NCBI GenBank assembly: GCA_003550325.1
Contig: QKWP01000234.1
Span: 271,034-335,033, forward strand
Length of the DNA stretch: 64,000 nt
From: Gigaspora rosea
Taxonomy: Eukaryota > Glomeromycota > Glomeromycetes > Diversisporales > Gigasporaceae
Direction of reading: 5' to 3'
Under the pieces are notes generated by a model, which did not search any database, was not told the origin of the DNA, and saw only the letters and a list, made by a program, of their open reading frames with translations. The translations under genes were made by a program, and so were the position numbers. Positions 11,413 to 21,908 of the stretch are shown in pieces (the first letter of the stretch is position 1; every line of letters starts with the position of its first letter).

Positions 11413-11750
11413 AATAATCACCACAGGTGATTATCACCTGTGATCTACAATGCATAAAAAAATAAACAAAACAAACAACTTTTATTAAATAAAAATCAAA
11501 TCTCTTTAATATTAGGGTAAGGGTGAGAACTGGGATGGGGCAGGGGGGCATAGTTTATACCAAAATTTAGTGAGGAATTTTTTTTTTGCATAAAAAAAGT
11601 AGTTTTATAGACAAAATTTTAGATTAGAAGCAATTTTAGCAATTTTTTAAAAAATTTTTTGTTTTTGTTACACAAAAATTGATCTACATGTTACACCTGA
11701 TCCTGAATTTTAATTGGTAAATTGACTACAGGTGATAATCACCTGTGGTG
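11413..11750. mobile_element. MITE with self-palindromic ends
   Basis: Both ends carry CACAGGTGATTATCACCTGT, which is itself a palindrome, so each end can form its own hairpin. The middle is AT-rich with no coding sequence. No TSD could be fixed. Confidence 0.6.
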
Positions 11751-11849
11751 TAAATTAGCAATTTCCTATAATAATAATAAATAAAAAAATAAAATTTTAT
11801 ATTAAATTGCGAAAACTTGCAATTATTATATATTTAATAATTTAAAATA

Positions 11850-13101
11850 GGGAATTGCTATTCGCACCATGGATTTTTGCTATTCGCACCATGGTTACAC
11901 AAGATTTTTAATTTTTAGAATTTATGCACTTGTGTTATACAAAGGCCCAGTGCATTGTTTTTGCAAAAATAATTTTTGGTTATATACTGCTAATGTCGTG
12001 TAATGTTACACAAGTCTAATTTTGGTAACCTAACCTGGGTCGGCCAGCATTAAGCTTAATGCTAGTAGGCACTATCATGATAATGCTCCCGGCGGGGTTA
12101 GACATAATTCCGGCCCACACTAACCCTAAATCTAGATACAGTGATTGGCTAGATTTAGAGTTAGGGTGGGCTGGAATTATGTTTAACCCCGCCGGAAGCA
12201 TTATCATGATAGTGCCCACCAGCATTAAGCTTAATGCTGGCCGACCCAGGTTAGGTTACCAAACTTAGACTTGTGTAACATTACACAACATTAGCGGTGT
12301 GTAACCAAAAATTATTTTTGCAAAAACAATGCACTGAGCCTTTGTATTCCTTAAACTGTAAGCAATTCCAGGCAAATTTGCATGGAAAATTGCTATAAAT
12401 ATACTTATGATCTACTTTTTTTAAAATTTAAAATATTTAATTAAAATTTTTTTTGATAATATTTAAAAATAAAGATTATATTATAGTAGTATTTAATTTT
12501 ATATTATAAGAAAAAAAGTTTAAGTTGTTTATAAGCTAAAAATAGACAAATTTTGAAAAAAATTTTAGCCAAAAAAATTATTTACTAATTCTTGGCGAAC
12601 TCTATAAATATTATCTCTAGTCTCTTGTTTTTAATATATATTGTAGTTTATAAAAAGGATTACAACTTTTATTATTGCAACATTTGTGATTTACTTGTAA
12701 AAATTAAGACTTGTATTAGAAGTAAAAATTTTTTTTATAGACGGGAACATATAAAATTTAAGAAAATCTAAAGAAAAATTTTATAGTAAAAATTTTAAAA
12801 TAAAAACTTTAAGCTTTTATTACTTTAAAGGTTATTAATAACTTTAAAAAATTTTCATAATAAAGTTTATAAAATATATTTTAAAGAAAATATTCTATAA
12901 ATAAAGTATACCCTATATTCTTAATAAAATTTTATTTTATTTAAAAAATTGTAAATATTTCTAAAAATTCCAGGCAAATTTGTCTGGAATACGGTTTAAG
13001 GGATAACATAAGTGCATATATTATTTTGAATTCTAAAAATAGAAATTCTTGTGTAATCATAGTGCAAATAGCAAAAATCCATGGTGTGAATAGCAATTCC
13101 C
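11850..13101. mobile_element. 1.25-kb CCATGG-family foldback element with 9-bp TSD
   Basis: The ends are GGGAATTGCTATTCGCACCA and its near-complement. The TSD TTTAAAATA at 11841-11849 and 13102-13110 is exact, which suggests a Mutator-like origin. The core 11996-12292 is a near-perfect palindrome containing GCATTAAGCTTAATGC. A different element is nested at 12349-13001. The two open frames over the palindrome are mirror images of each other and not genes. Confidence 0.8.
12349..13001. mobile_element. 653-bp nested element with CCTTAAAC ends
   Basis: CCTTAAACTGTAAGCAATTC at the left is mirrored by CAGGCAAATTTG...GTTTAAGG at the right. Sister copies of the host element read straight through this site (TTTGTATAACATAAG), so it is a real insertion. 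The inside is AT-rich and non-coding. Confidence 0.7.
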
Positions 13102-13414
13102 TTTAAAATATTATAATAATAAATAAAAAAATAAAATTTTATTTTAAATTGCAAAACTTGCAAAAACTTGCAAAAACCTGTAAAACGTTTAAAATTTTGC
13201 AAAAAGTATAATTATGTGAATATAATAATTATTAATTGATATCATATCAAATATATATCGATTTATATCTATATCAGATATATATCGATTACTATCACTA
13301 TCAATAGAAATTAGCAGGGGTATTGAGTATCAATATAAATCTTACCTGGTTAGTAATTGATATATATCTGTATATAAAATTTGCTGATAGTAGTATTGTG
13401 TTTAGCAGCACATC

Positions 13415-14110
13415 AAGAATGGTAATTTAGGAATCCAGAACTGGTACAGAAATCTAAGTACCAGTCTTTGTTCTTTTGTTTTTTTGATCTTTTGTTTTTT
13501 AGTTATTTTTTAGTTTTATTAATGCTTCTTTTTCATAGATTTGTATTTTGCTAGAATACTAAAATAATACTAGAAATGGAAATTTAGGAACTAGAATTGG
13601 TATAAAAAGACAAATACCAGTTCTTGTTTGTTTGTTCTCTTGCTTCTTTGAAGTTTTTTCCTCATAGATTCAGGTACTAGAATAGTAATTCAAAAACTAG
13701 AACTGTATAAAAAATAAGTACTAGTTTTTGTTTGTTTGTTCTTTTGTTTTTTCAGATATTTTTTAGTTTTACTAACATTTTTTTCTCATAGGGTCATATT
13801 CACTGGGTACTATGAGAACCAGAACTAGTACAAAAAAACAAGTACCAGTTTTTACTTGTTTGTTCTTTCATTTTTTTTCTTGTAGTTTGTGTACTGAAAA
13901 TAGAGATTTGGAAATCAGAACTGGTATAGTAGTCTTTGTTTGTTTGTTCTTTTGTTTTTTTGGTTATTTTTAAAATTTACTAATGTTTTTTTATAGATAC
14001 ATGTTTTGCCATAGTACTAGAATGGTATTGGGAATAGAGTTCAAAAACTGGAACTGTACAAAAAAACAAATACTAGTTCTTTTTGTTTGCTCTTTTGTTT
14101 TTTTTCTTAT
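13415..14110. repeat. Tandem array with ACTGGTA...TACCAGT units
   Basis: Five to six diverged units of about 110-150 bp. Each has GGAACTAGAACTGGTA, a short spacer and ACAAGTACCAGTTTTTG, followed by TGTTTGTTCTTTTG. Each unit can therefore form a small hairpin. The open frames seen here are not supported as genes. Confidence 0.65.
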
Positions 14111-14205
14111 CTGTTCAGAAACTAAAATTTGTTTTATTTTTTTTTGTTTTTTTTTTGATTGTATAGTTGTAGTAAAAAAGTTTTTAAATAAAAAATTTGA
14201 ATATA

Positions 14206-15518
14206 CAGTCGTCCCTCCCTATAGTCACACCCTATATGGGGTTATTTCAATAGAAACAGCCCATTTTTACATATATTTTATTTTGAGATAATTGAGTTTA
14301 ATCATTTGTTTTGATTTTTGGACTGATCCGGGATTAATCAAATTTAACGATTTTTATTAGTTAAAGGTAAACAGGTGACTATCGGGTAATCTCGTGATGT
14401 GTTGACTCTATGCAGCCCCGTGTAATTTTTCTTTTATATTATCTTGATTTTTTATTATACAAATCGACTTTCATTTATAATTGAAAAATGTTAATCATGT
14501 CAAAATTTATATGAACCTAATAAAAGCTCATTTTTCAAAAAATTGTAAAAATGGGCTGTTTCTATTGAAATCACCTCATATAGTCACACCTCTATTTAAG
14601 CACCCGATTTTGCGCGATAGACTCAAACATAGTAAAAAAACTTCATTATAGTCACAAATCACTTATAATCACTATCACCATAAAAATTTGATTTTTTAAC
14701 AATTTTATTAATAAAAAACCCTCATTATAGTCACCAATTTTTAAATAAATATGGATTATATAATCTGATTGGCCAATTTCCATATTCATGAATATTTAAA
14801 ATTATTTATGAGAGTGATCTTATAGGCGAAATGTGGAGTGCTTCTATTTAAAACTTTTTTCTCTACTAAGTTAACGATACATGTCCACTAATTGAAAGTT
14901 GTAGAGCTTGTAGAGATGCATCTAACAGTGGTTAGAGCATCCAAATCGGCCTAGTGGACGGCGAGATATCATTGAAAAACGATTGGCTGACTAATAAAAA
15001 TCTGTGCCGGAGATTACATATGAAAATTACTATAGGCGAAATGTGGAGTGCTTCCATTTAAAACTTTTTTTCTTACTGTTAACGATACATGCCCACTAAT
15101 TGAAAGTTGTAGAGCTCGTCGGAGATGCATCTAACGGTGGTTAGATTATCCAAATCGACCCAGTGGATGGCGAGATAACGCCGAAAAACGATTGGCTGAC
15201 TATATAAAATCTCTTATGTAAACAAATATTGTTTACATAAAGATTTTATATAGTCGTCCAATCATTTTTTGATGATATCTCGCTATCTACTGGGCCGATT
15301 TGGATGTCTAACCACTGTTAGATGCATCTCAACGAGCTCTACAACTTTCAATTAGTAGGCATGTATCGTTAACTTAGTAAGAAAAAAAGTTTTAGATGAA
15401 AGCACGCCACATTTCGCCTATAGATGACTATAATGAGGTATTTTATTTATAGTCACACCTTTTTACAATCACCAAAATAGGGTGCGATGGACTTTATGAT
15501 TATAGAGAGGGACGACTG
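14206..15518. mobile_element. 1.3-kb pogo-type non-autonomous element
   Basis: The ends are CAGTCGTCCCTCCCTATAGT and CAGTCGTCCCTCTCTATAAT (right end read inward), flanked by TA on both sides. This fits pogo/Tc1-mariner ends. Inside are a nested palindrome at 14239-14574 and three copies of a foldback cassette (14820-15430). No transposase remains. The pogo-like gene at 1-668 is of the right superfamily but no shared ends can be shown. Confidence 0.8.
14239..14574. mobile_element. Palindromic MITE nested in the pogo-type element
   Basis: GGTTATTTCAATAGAAACAG at the left is mirrored by CTGTTTCTATTGAAATCACC at the right. The host element's CTATATAGTCACACC motif is split around it. Confidence 0.7.
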
Positions 15519-16047
15519 TACTAGGTAAATGCATAGCATTGTATGTCTAGAGCCAATATTTAATATATACACTATTTACTGTATATTATTAATATAGCAA
15601 TATAAGTTGATTATGTTGTTTTTGTCGATTAGTTGAATGTGATTGGTTGTATATCACATGATGCAGCCGGACAGACAAACATTTGCTAACATATGCGTGA
15701 ATTTGTGGAAATATGTAGATCACTAACGCACCCCAAAAATTTGTTACACAAATATGCAAGGTGCGTCAGCTAGTTGACATAGTTGGCAACCGCAAGTGTG
15801 GGATGTGTCAGTTATTTGATAACCAATAAAATTTGCGCCGTGCCATTTTCTCTGACTTTAAAAAGTTAGTTCATTAATTTTGTTTTTCCTTCGTCTAACA
15901 ATAACTCTCCATTATGGGTTGTAGTTGAATAACCCAGTACACAAGGGTTAATTTAATAACTGCTCTCATAAATCAATTTCAAAAGTAGTTTTACCCCACA
16001 ACGTAAACTGGTAATAGCTTGTACATCTAGAAAGTAATTTTCTTTGG
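15519..16047. other. Spacer of higher complexity, no gene recognised
   Basis: This stretch is less repetitive than its surroundings, but no frame longer than chance and no RNA gene can be supported. Confidence 0.4.
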
Positions 16048-16203
16048 CTACAAATCTAATATAGACACTTCTTTCGGTAACGGTATCTTATCAATTTTTT
16101 TTGCTTTACCTTTCAAGGTGAGTCGAATACGCTTTGAAGAATTTGCATCGATATTTGTATTTTTGTGTGGTCTACTCCGCTTGTGTTTAACTTCTTTTTG
16201 CAT
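16048..16203 (-). CDS. Short basic hypothetical peptide (51 aa)
   Basis: An open frame from an ATG at 16203 gives a Lys/Arg-rich peptide (KEVKHKRSRPHKN... RIRLTLKGKAKKIDKIPL). I do not recognise it. It could be an exon or a relic of a nuclear protein, since the composition is suited to DNA binding or nuclear import. It lies 750 bp downstream of the two-exon relic on the same strand, so both could come from one old gene. Confidence that it is real is low. Confidence 0.25.
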   Translation of the reverse strand: MQKEVKHKRSRPHKNTNIDANSSKRIRLTLKGKAKKIDKIPLPKEVSILDL

Positions 16204-16953
16204 CGAGAAAATAAAAAACAATAATAATCTGCGACGGTATGTAATTAATATCAACACGTTAGTTTTATACTTTGTATATTAAACATATTAAACTAACATT
16301 AAACTTCTAGAACTGGCCCGGTCTCAGACTAAACTAGCTTATGATTAATTCAGTAATTTAGAAAAAGACCTTTTGAGAATCGACGACTGTTTAACATTCC
16401 CAAAATACGCTGAAAAGTACATATATCATGTACTATCTTATAGCTAGCTGCGGCAATATAAATGCATTATGTTTTTAGTTTGAGCGAGCAATTACAACTT
16501 ATTCTCGCTATAGTGATGGAATTGATATAGTGAAGTATATACTATACATATAGTATTCATTGTAACGAGAGTGAGTTGTATATGCTATTAGATTATTTAA
16601 TTGTGTGAATAGTATAAAATAGCATTAAGCTCTGGATGGCTTATTATAAAGTTCGAAGATTATGTTATATAAATAATAAAAATTATATAATAAATTGTAT
16701 TTATATAATATTGTAAGAAAGTTAGCGAATGTATTGTTAATCACAAATACTCAATAAAAACATGCAGTAGTTTAATTCGAAGTGGTAGTATTTGGGTAAT
16801 GTGAATAGTTTCGGATATCATATCGTATAAAAAGACAGGATGAATATAATCGTTGTCTTTTGGCAAATGCTACGTAAAAGAACCCATTCATTTTTTTTAA
16901 TTTCAACTCTATTTTTATAGCAATAGCCAACTTAATATGTTGACCGGATCCTA

Positions 16954-17340
16954 TCATAGCTGATTTTTGATGAATAAATGCCTTATACTTGACTTTTTAA
17001 TTTTGAGCCTATAATCAACTATATTCGTTCCAAAAGCATAACATATCTCTATAAATTTTTGAAAATAAATAATTGCTTTATTTTCATCATTTTCAACCCA
17101 TAAATCCATTGTAATCTCCGCTAGAATTTCCCATATCAGCGGATATTTGATAAGAAACAAACAGTTTGTGTGCATCCTTCTTAGCTTCTAGCAGACCATT
17201 TTGCATGAGATAATAATAAATAAATTTTCAAAAATATAATCAAATAATAGTATCATACCATTAGCCACTCTTCTCATTCTTCCGTTACGTTATTTCTAGT
17301 CCAAGTCGAAAGACAAGTTTCACTCACTCTGCTTCCATTG
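16954..17340 (-). pseudogene. Two-exon gene relic of unknown function
   Basis: Exon 1 (about 17340-17259) reads RVSETCLSTWTRNNVTEE, then an in-frame TGA, then EEWLM, and ends at a GTATGA donor. Exon 2 starts after a TAG acceptor at 17187 and stays open to a stop at 16954 (77 codons). It includes LIWEILAEITMDLW, ENDENKAIIYFQKFIEIC and FGTNIVDYRLKI, which looks helical and coding-like. The intron is about 70 bp, normal for this genome type. No family is recognised. The frame is joined in phase, so I read it as a once-spliced gene with one nonsense codon. Confidence 0.45.
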
Positions 17341-17345
17341 CAAAA

Positions 17346-18299
17346 AAAAAAAATATCGTAGACATGATATGTAAATTCAATTGGAATAAATGTAATACTA
17401 ATTAATGCGCTTTAGAACATTACAATACTTGAACCGATAAATCTTTATCATCTATTTTTACAAAGTAACATAAGCATTTAAATTCAAATAAATAAGTATA
17501 TATCGTCATATATGTTACGAATAATCGAATACTATCGGGATAAAATACTTGCTAAAAAAATCAGGTCCCTAAATAAAGAATCATTTTGATTTTCTTAGTA
17601 AAAATTACACAGTTTCATTACATGAATAGAACATTATATTATCTTTAGTACTATATTTAGTCGAGAAATTAAAATGTTGTGTCTGAGTGTAATATCTATT
17701 TGGTGATATTAATCGCGGTTAATGCTTAGATTGGCTCAAGATAAGATTTAAGGGCTATATTTAAATCTTATAACTCTACAAAATACACGTATATTCAAGA
17801 GAAAATTCAACCTAAGTAATTTTAAAATTTTCATAGTAACCGGATATTTTTTTCTTTTTTTGCAAAAAGTAAAAAAGATTATGATTTTTAAATATGAAAT
17901 TTAAAATGAAATTTAGGCTGCCAGGTTTTAAAACCTAAATAAATGAATGCTATTAAGACTAATTCAACTAATTCAAACTAGAGGGCAAAGAAAATGATAG
18001 GGAGGATAGACTTTTAATTATATACGTATACGTATATGTATACGTATGTATACTATTTTTAGAATTAAGTTTAACCGTGTGTAACAAATATAAAATTTTT
18101 TAATTTATATCAAATATACAAGTTTTTACAAGTTTTAATTTTCGAATATACAAGTTTTTACAAGTTTTAGTTAGAAACGTTAGAATGTTAAATAACGAAA
18201 CAAGAAAAACACTTGAAGGGACAATAAATCATAATTATCCACATGATAACTTAGTTTTCTAAAAAAGCAAAAATGGAAATTATGATTATACAATTATAA
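17346..18299. other. AT-rich spacer with a TACGTA microsatellite
   Basis: No gene is seen. A palindromic TATACG/TACGTA run is present near 18018-18052, and two AAGTTTTTACAAG copies near 18120-18170. Confidence 0.5.
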
Positions 18300-20392
18300 A
18301 TTTAGGTTCACTTTCCCCAAAACCAAATCTTAAATATACGCAACGTCTGGGACAATATCCTATCCCAAACAAATATCAAATAGAAGCCTTTTGGGGTCGT
18401 AATAAAAAAAAATCATATTCAAACATCTATTGATTATGTTGAAGGGATTCCATATTTTAAAATTGAATGGATACAGAATGAACAAAACTTCGTAGTAGTT
18501 TCACAAATCTCTTCTTCGGATGCATCTAATAAATATTGTAACATACGATATTCAGAAAAAAAACAGCAATTTCTGGAATACTTGTTTTTGGACTACAATT
18601 GTATGAAGAATTAACGAAAGCTATGCCAAAAAAAATTATCCATGATATATTAAACCTCTTAGTGATCTAAGTAATTCTTCACATAGAAAAAAAATTAAAA
18701 AGGTGGGTGAAAGTTTATTCAATGATTTTGAAAAAAAAATTTGGCATCTGGTAGATAATTCTAAAATCAAAGAATTAGTATTAGAAGCAGGTGAACAACC
18801 ATGGTTAATAAAGTTTGAAGAAAATCAACAATTAGAAGAAAAAAAGCACAAAAAATTGTTCAAATAATGGATCAATCTAATATTTCAAGAAAAGGATATA
18901 GAGCTTTGACAACTACCTCACAGGATTTGCCAAAAGAATGGTTAGTCAGTAAAGAAAAAAACAATGTAAATGAAACAATGCAAAACCATATTCCATTGCT
19001 AGTATTTGATATGAATGCACAAACCAATAGTGATTCAGATAGTGAAAGTGACTCCGATAGTGAAAGTGACTCAGATAGTGGTAGTAACTTGGACAGTGAA
19101 GTAACTGCAGCCATATTAGAAACAGGCACTTATCGCAATATATCTGCAATACTTCAGTTTATCATTCCAAAACTTGTAACAAATAAGGTTCTTAGCTATG
19201 AAAACCCCATAATATATTTGAGAATCTCAGGCGATAGAAGGAATGTGGGAAAAAAAATAAAACACATTATGGTAACGCTAGCAATTCTTAATGACCAAAA
19301 AAATCTGATGAAACCAGAAAGGCATTAGGAACTGAAAATTATACTTCACTCAAAACCGCTTTAGAGCCAATTTGTCGTGAACTACAGGAATTGCATAAAA
19401 ATGGGTTTATTGATACTGATTATAGACGATGGGAGATTGAAGTTTTTTTTTCATCTGACTGGAAATTTCTGCCAATAATATTAGGTTTTAATGCGCCTAA
19501 TGCATTTAATTTTTGCCCGTGGTGTTTCTGTACCAAAGATTTAATAAGCGACCTAAACCAAAATTGGTTAATAACAAAAAAATCAATCAGATCAAAAAAA
19601 ATTATCAAAAGTTCCCAGGTCATATTCATTCACCTATCTTGGATATGATTCCAATGACTTATTATGTAGTGGATCAACTTCACTTAATGTTATGTATAAC
19701 CGATCGTTTGTGGGAGTTGGCTTTAAACGAATGCAAAAATAATGGTCATTTTGTAGATGAAATGAGGGAGTTAATATGTGAAGAAATGAGAGTTATTGGT
19801 GTAAAATTTAAATTCTGGAAAGATCAATAGACAAAAAAGTGGAAATTTACCTCTTTAATGGGCCCAGACAAATTAAAATTAATAGAAAACTTTAATCTAA
19901 GTATAATGCTACCGCAAGAACGTGCTACAAAAGTTCAAAAATTCTGGTCAGGATTTTGTGAACTTTATAAAATGCTAAGTCAGAATAAAGTGACAGGAAA
20001 TACATTCAAAATCAAAGCTCGTGAATGGTTAAGTATATTTTTAACTCCTTCACGAATTATTCCCGGCACTAATACTATGGATAAAGGATTATACACACCA
20101 AGCGACATAACCTCTTATATACATATTCTAATCTATTATGTTCCAGAATTTCTGGATATTCATTTACAATAGGGGCTTGGCGCATTTTCTTGCCAGCCAG
20201 TTGAAAAGAAAAACCATCAACATGTGTCAACTTTTTTTTCCAAAACTTTAAAAAATTGTGCGCAAAAATCTGCGATCTTAGAAATATTAGAGATGGAAAA
20301 TAGAGCATTGTATTTTTGGCGATTTGAAGAGGTTTTGGCATTACCTAAATATAAGAAAATTAATATCACAGATTTCAATGAAATAGAATAAT
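18300..20392 (+). pseudogene. Relic of a large transposase-like family (SD-repeat, CPWC motif)
   Basis: Coding-like blocks appear in order on the plus strand but in several frames. The N-terminal part has KIEWIQNEQNFVVVSQISSS near 18460. A middle block from 18867 has an acidic Ser-Asp repeat near 19030-19090, then LRISGDRRNVGKK and HIMVTLAIL. Next come FFSSDWKFLPIILGFNAPN and FCPWC near 19440-19530, then DQLHLMLCITDRLWEL near 19670. A final block from 19858 (LMGPDKLKL... PSDITSYIHILIYYVPEF) runs to a stop near 20392. At least three frameshifts and two stops break it. From memory this motif order occurs in a multicopy family of Glomeromycotina and some animals; the Asp-containing motifs would suit a DDE nuclease with a zinc-knuckle insertion. 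That assignment is inference. Confidence 0.6.
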
Positions 20393-20983
20393 AATGGATT
20401 TATTCTGCAAGATTAATAGAATATTTTTTGAAATTAGCAACAAACGTAATAAAACATTTAGATATAATTGCTAGTTATCGCTTAATTTCTATATAAGCTT
20501 ATTAAGAATTTAAATAGTGGTGAATTTTGTGCTTAAATTAAAATTATTATAACCCACTCTAATATTTTCTTTCGCAAAATTAAACCCTTCCAATTCAATA
20601 TCTCTCATACTCCCACTATACCTCACGTATTTTATTAGACAAATGCATATGCCGAAGCAAAGGTGTGAATGCATAAATGAACGTCGCACATTGCACCTTC
20701 ACTAAGCAATTCGCAGCAAGAGAAAAAGTTCCAGTAAGTACATTATTTGTATTAACTGCTACTCTTTCTGAAAGCTGTGTGTTAACTATATTCTTATAGT
20801 ACGCACATCCCGATCGAGTATTTCAAGACGTTGACGCCACTTTATAAATGTTTGGCAATTCGTTGACTTTAAATGGTAAGTAACAAATGCTACTTTATTA
20901 AATAGATTGTGTACTTTTAAAATATTAGACATGTATATACGTTAACGTTGATGTTCAAGCATAGAATCACTTGAAATCCGAAC
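20393..20983 (+). other. Possible exon pieces upstream of the uvrB fragment
   Basis: Around 20655-20735 a frame reads ECINERRTLHCTFTKQFAAR and ends in front of a GTAAGT-type site. After a TATAG site a short YAHPDRVFQDVDAT piece follows and meets another GTAAGT near 20878. The splice-like signals are good, but the peptide is not recognised and carries a stop. Confidence 0.25.
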
Positions 20984-21166
20984 TTGGTATTGTCAATAAG
21001 ATCGTTGCTTAATTTGCGGGAAATGGAATTTTGTCCTGGAATAGAAAATTATGCTCGTTATTTTGACGGCCGAAAAACAGGTGAAACACCTTTTGTTTTG
21101 CTGGATTATTTTCCGGACGGTTTTTTGACTATTATTGATGAATCACACATTACCATCCGAGGATGA
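20984..21166 (+). pseudogene. uvrB: Fragment of bacterial-type UvrB (excinuclease ABC subunit B)
   Basis: The 60-codon frame contains [40 protein letters not shown] and DESHITIRG. This is the central UvrB block (REMG-C-GIENYSR, LLDYFPDDFL, DESHVTIPQIRGMY), including the DESH helicase motif II. UvrB is the damage-verifying subunit of bacterial nucleotide excision repair; fungi have no native UvrB. The fragment covers under a tenth of the usual ~660 residues. The Pro-Gln-Ile of the expected TIPQIRG is missing and the frame ends right after it, so it is a dead remnant. The DNA around it is AT-rich with fungal-type splice signals and transposon relics, so contamination is unlikely. A bacterial transfer, possibly from an endosymbiont, is the simplest reading. 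Confidence 0.75.
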
Positions 21167-21179
21167 TAAAGAGTAAAAA

Positions 21180-21660
21180 CCCCAAGCAAAAACTTTAGAC
21201 CCGAAAAATTCAAGCCAAGCCTTCACAGTAGAGGAAGTAATAGAGTTTACTAATAGCAATTTAGAATGATTAGCCAAGGAATTAGCAAGTTCAGATAAGG
21301 TGGAAATTAAAGAATTAGAATTGTTAGAAAGAATGTCGCCCGAGTTTTACAGGCATATTTAGCATTTAAGCATGATACTCTGGAAATTTTTTTTTAAACT
21401 TTCGAAGCAATATTAGACTTCTTTTTATTAACATTGTAATAGAACTGTATAAAAAAATATATATATATAGAAGCAGAAATAAGTTAACGGAAAGAAAGAA
21501 TCATGGCCATCAGCCGCTGAAAAGGCCGAATTAGATAAAATCAAACGCGAAAAAGCCAGAAAATTTGAACGAAGACCAAATTAGATAAAATTGAACGCGA
21601 AAAGGCTAGAATATTAGAAAAACAAAGACAGTAATTCGTTGCCATTGAAAAAATGCAGAA
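21180..21660 (+). pseudogene. Coding-like relics next to the uvrB fragment
   Basis: A block at 21188-21363 reads FTVEEVIEFTNSNLE, a TGA, then LAKELASSDKVEIKELELLE and RMSPEFYRHI before a stop. A second block near 21505-21635 has two copies of a Lys-Glu-rich unit (ELDKIKREKARKFE and a diverged repeat) that looks like a coiled coil. Neither is recognised. Their A-rich coding style and position suggest that they came with the uvrB piece, but they could equally be host relics. Confidence 0.35.
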
Positions 21661-21908
21661 ACGAGCCTGAAATGTATTTGAATATTTTTTTTTTTAATAT
21701 TACAAATTTCTTCAGAATTATCTGATAGTTATTCACATTCAATAATGTGATCTTATTCAAATTTTGACATTATAGAAATTTAATTGGATTTCGATTTAGA
21801 GAAATAGAACAAAATTATAAAAGAAAAAAAAATAAATTTAAGATGTTTTAACAATTAAAAGCTCTGTCAAATATTAATCTATTTTGATTAAACAGGCATA
21901 AAAATTAC

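Noticed and set aside
12016-12268. Two overlapping 69-codon frames on opposite strands with nearly the same product
   Set aside because: They lie on the two arms of one palindrome, so each is the mirror of the other. They are repeat DNA, not genes.
18872-19149. Minus-strand Ser/Leu-rich frames over the Ser-Asp repeat
   Set aside because: They are antisense shadows of the acidic repeat in the plus-strand relic.
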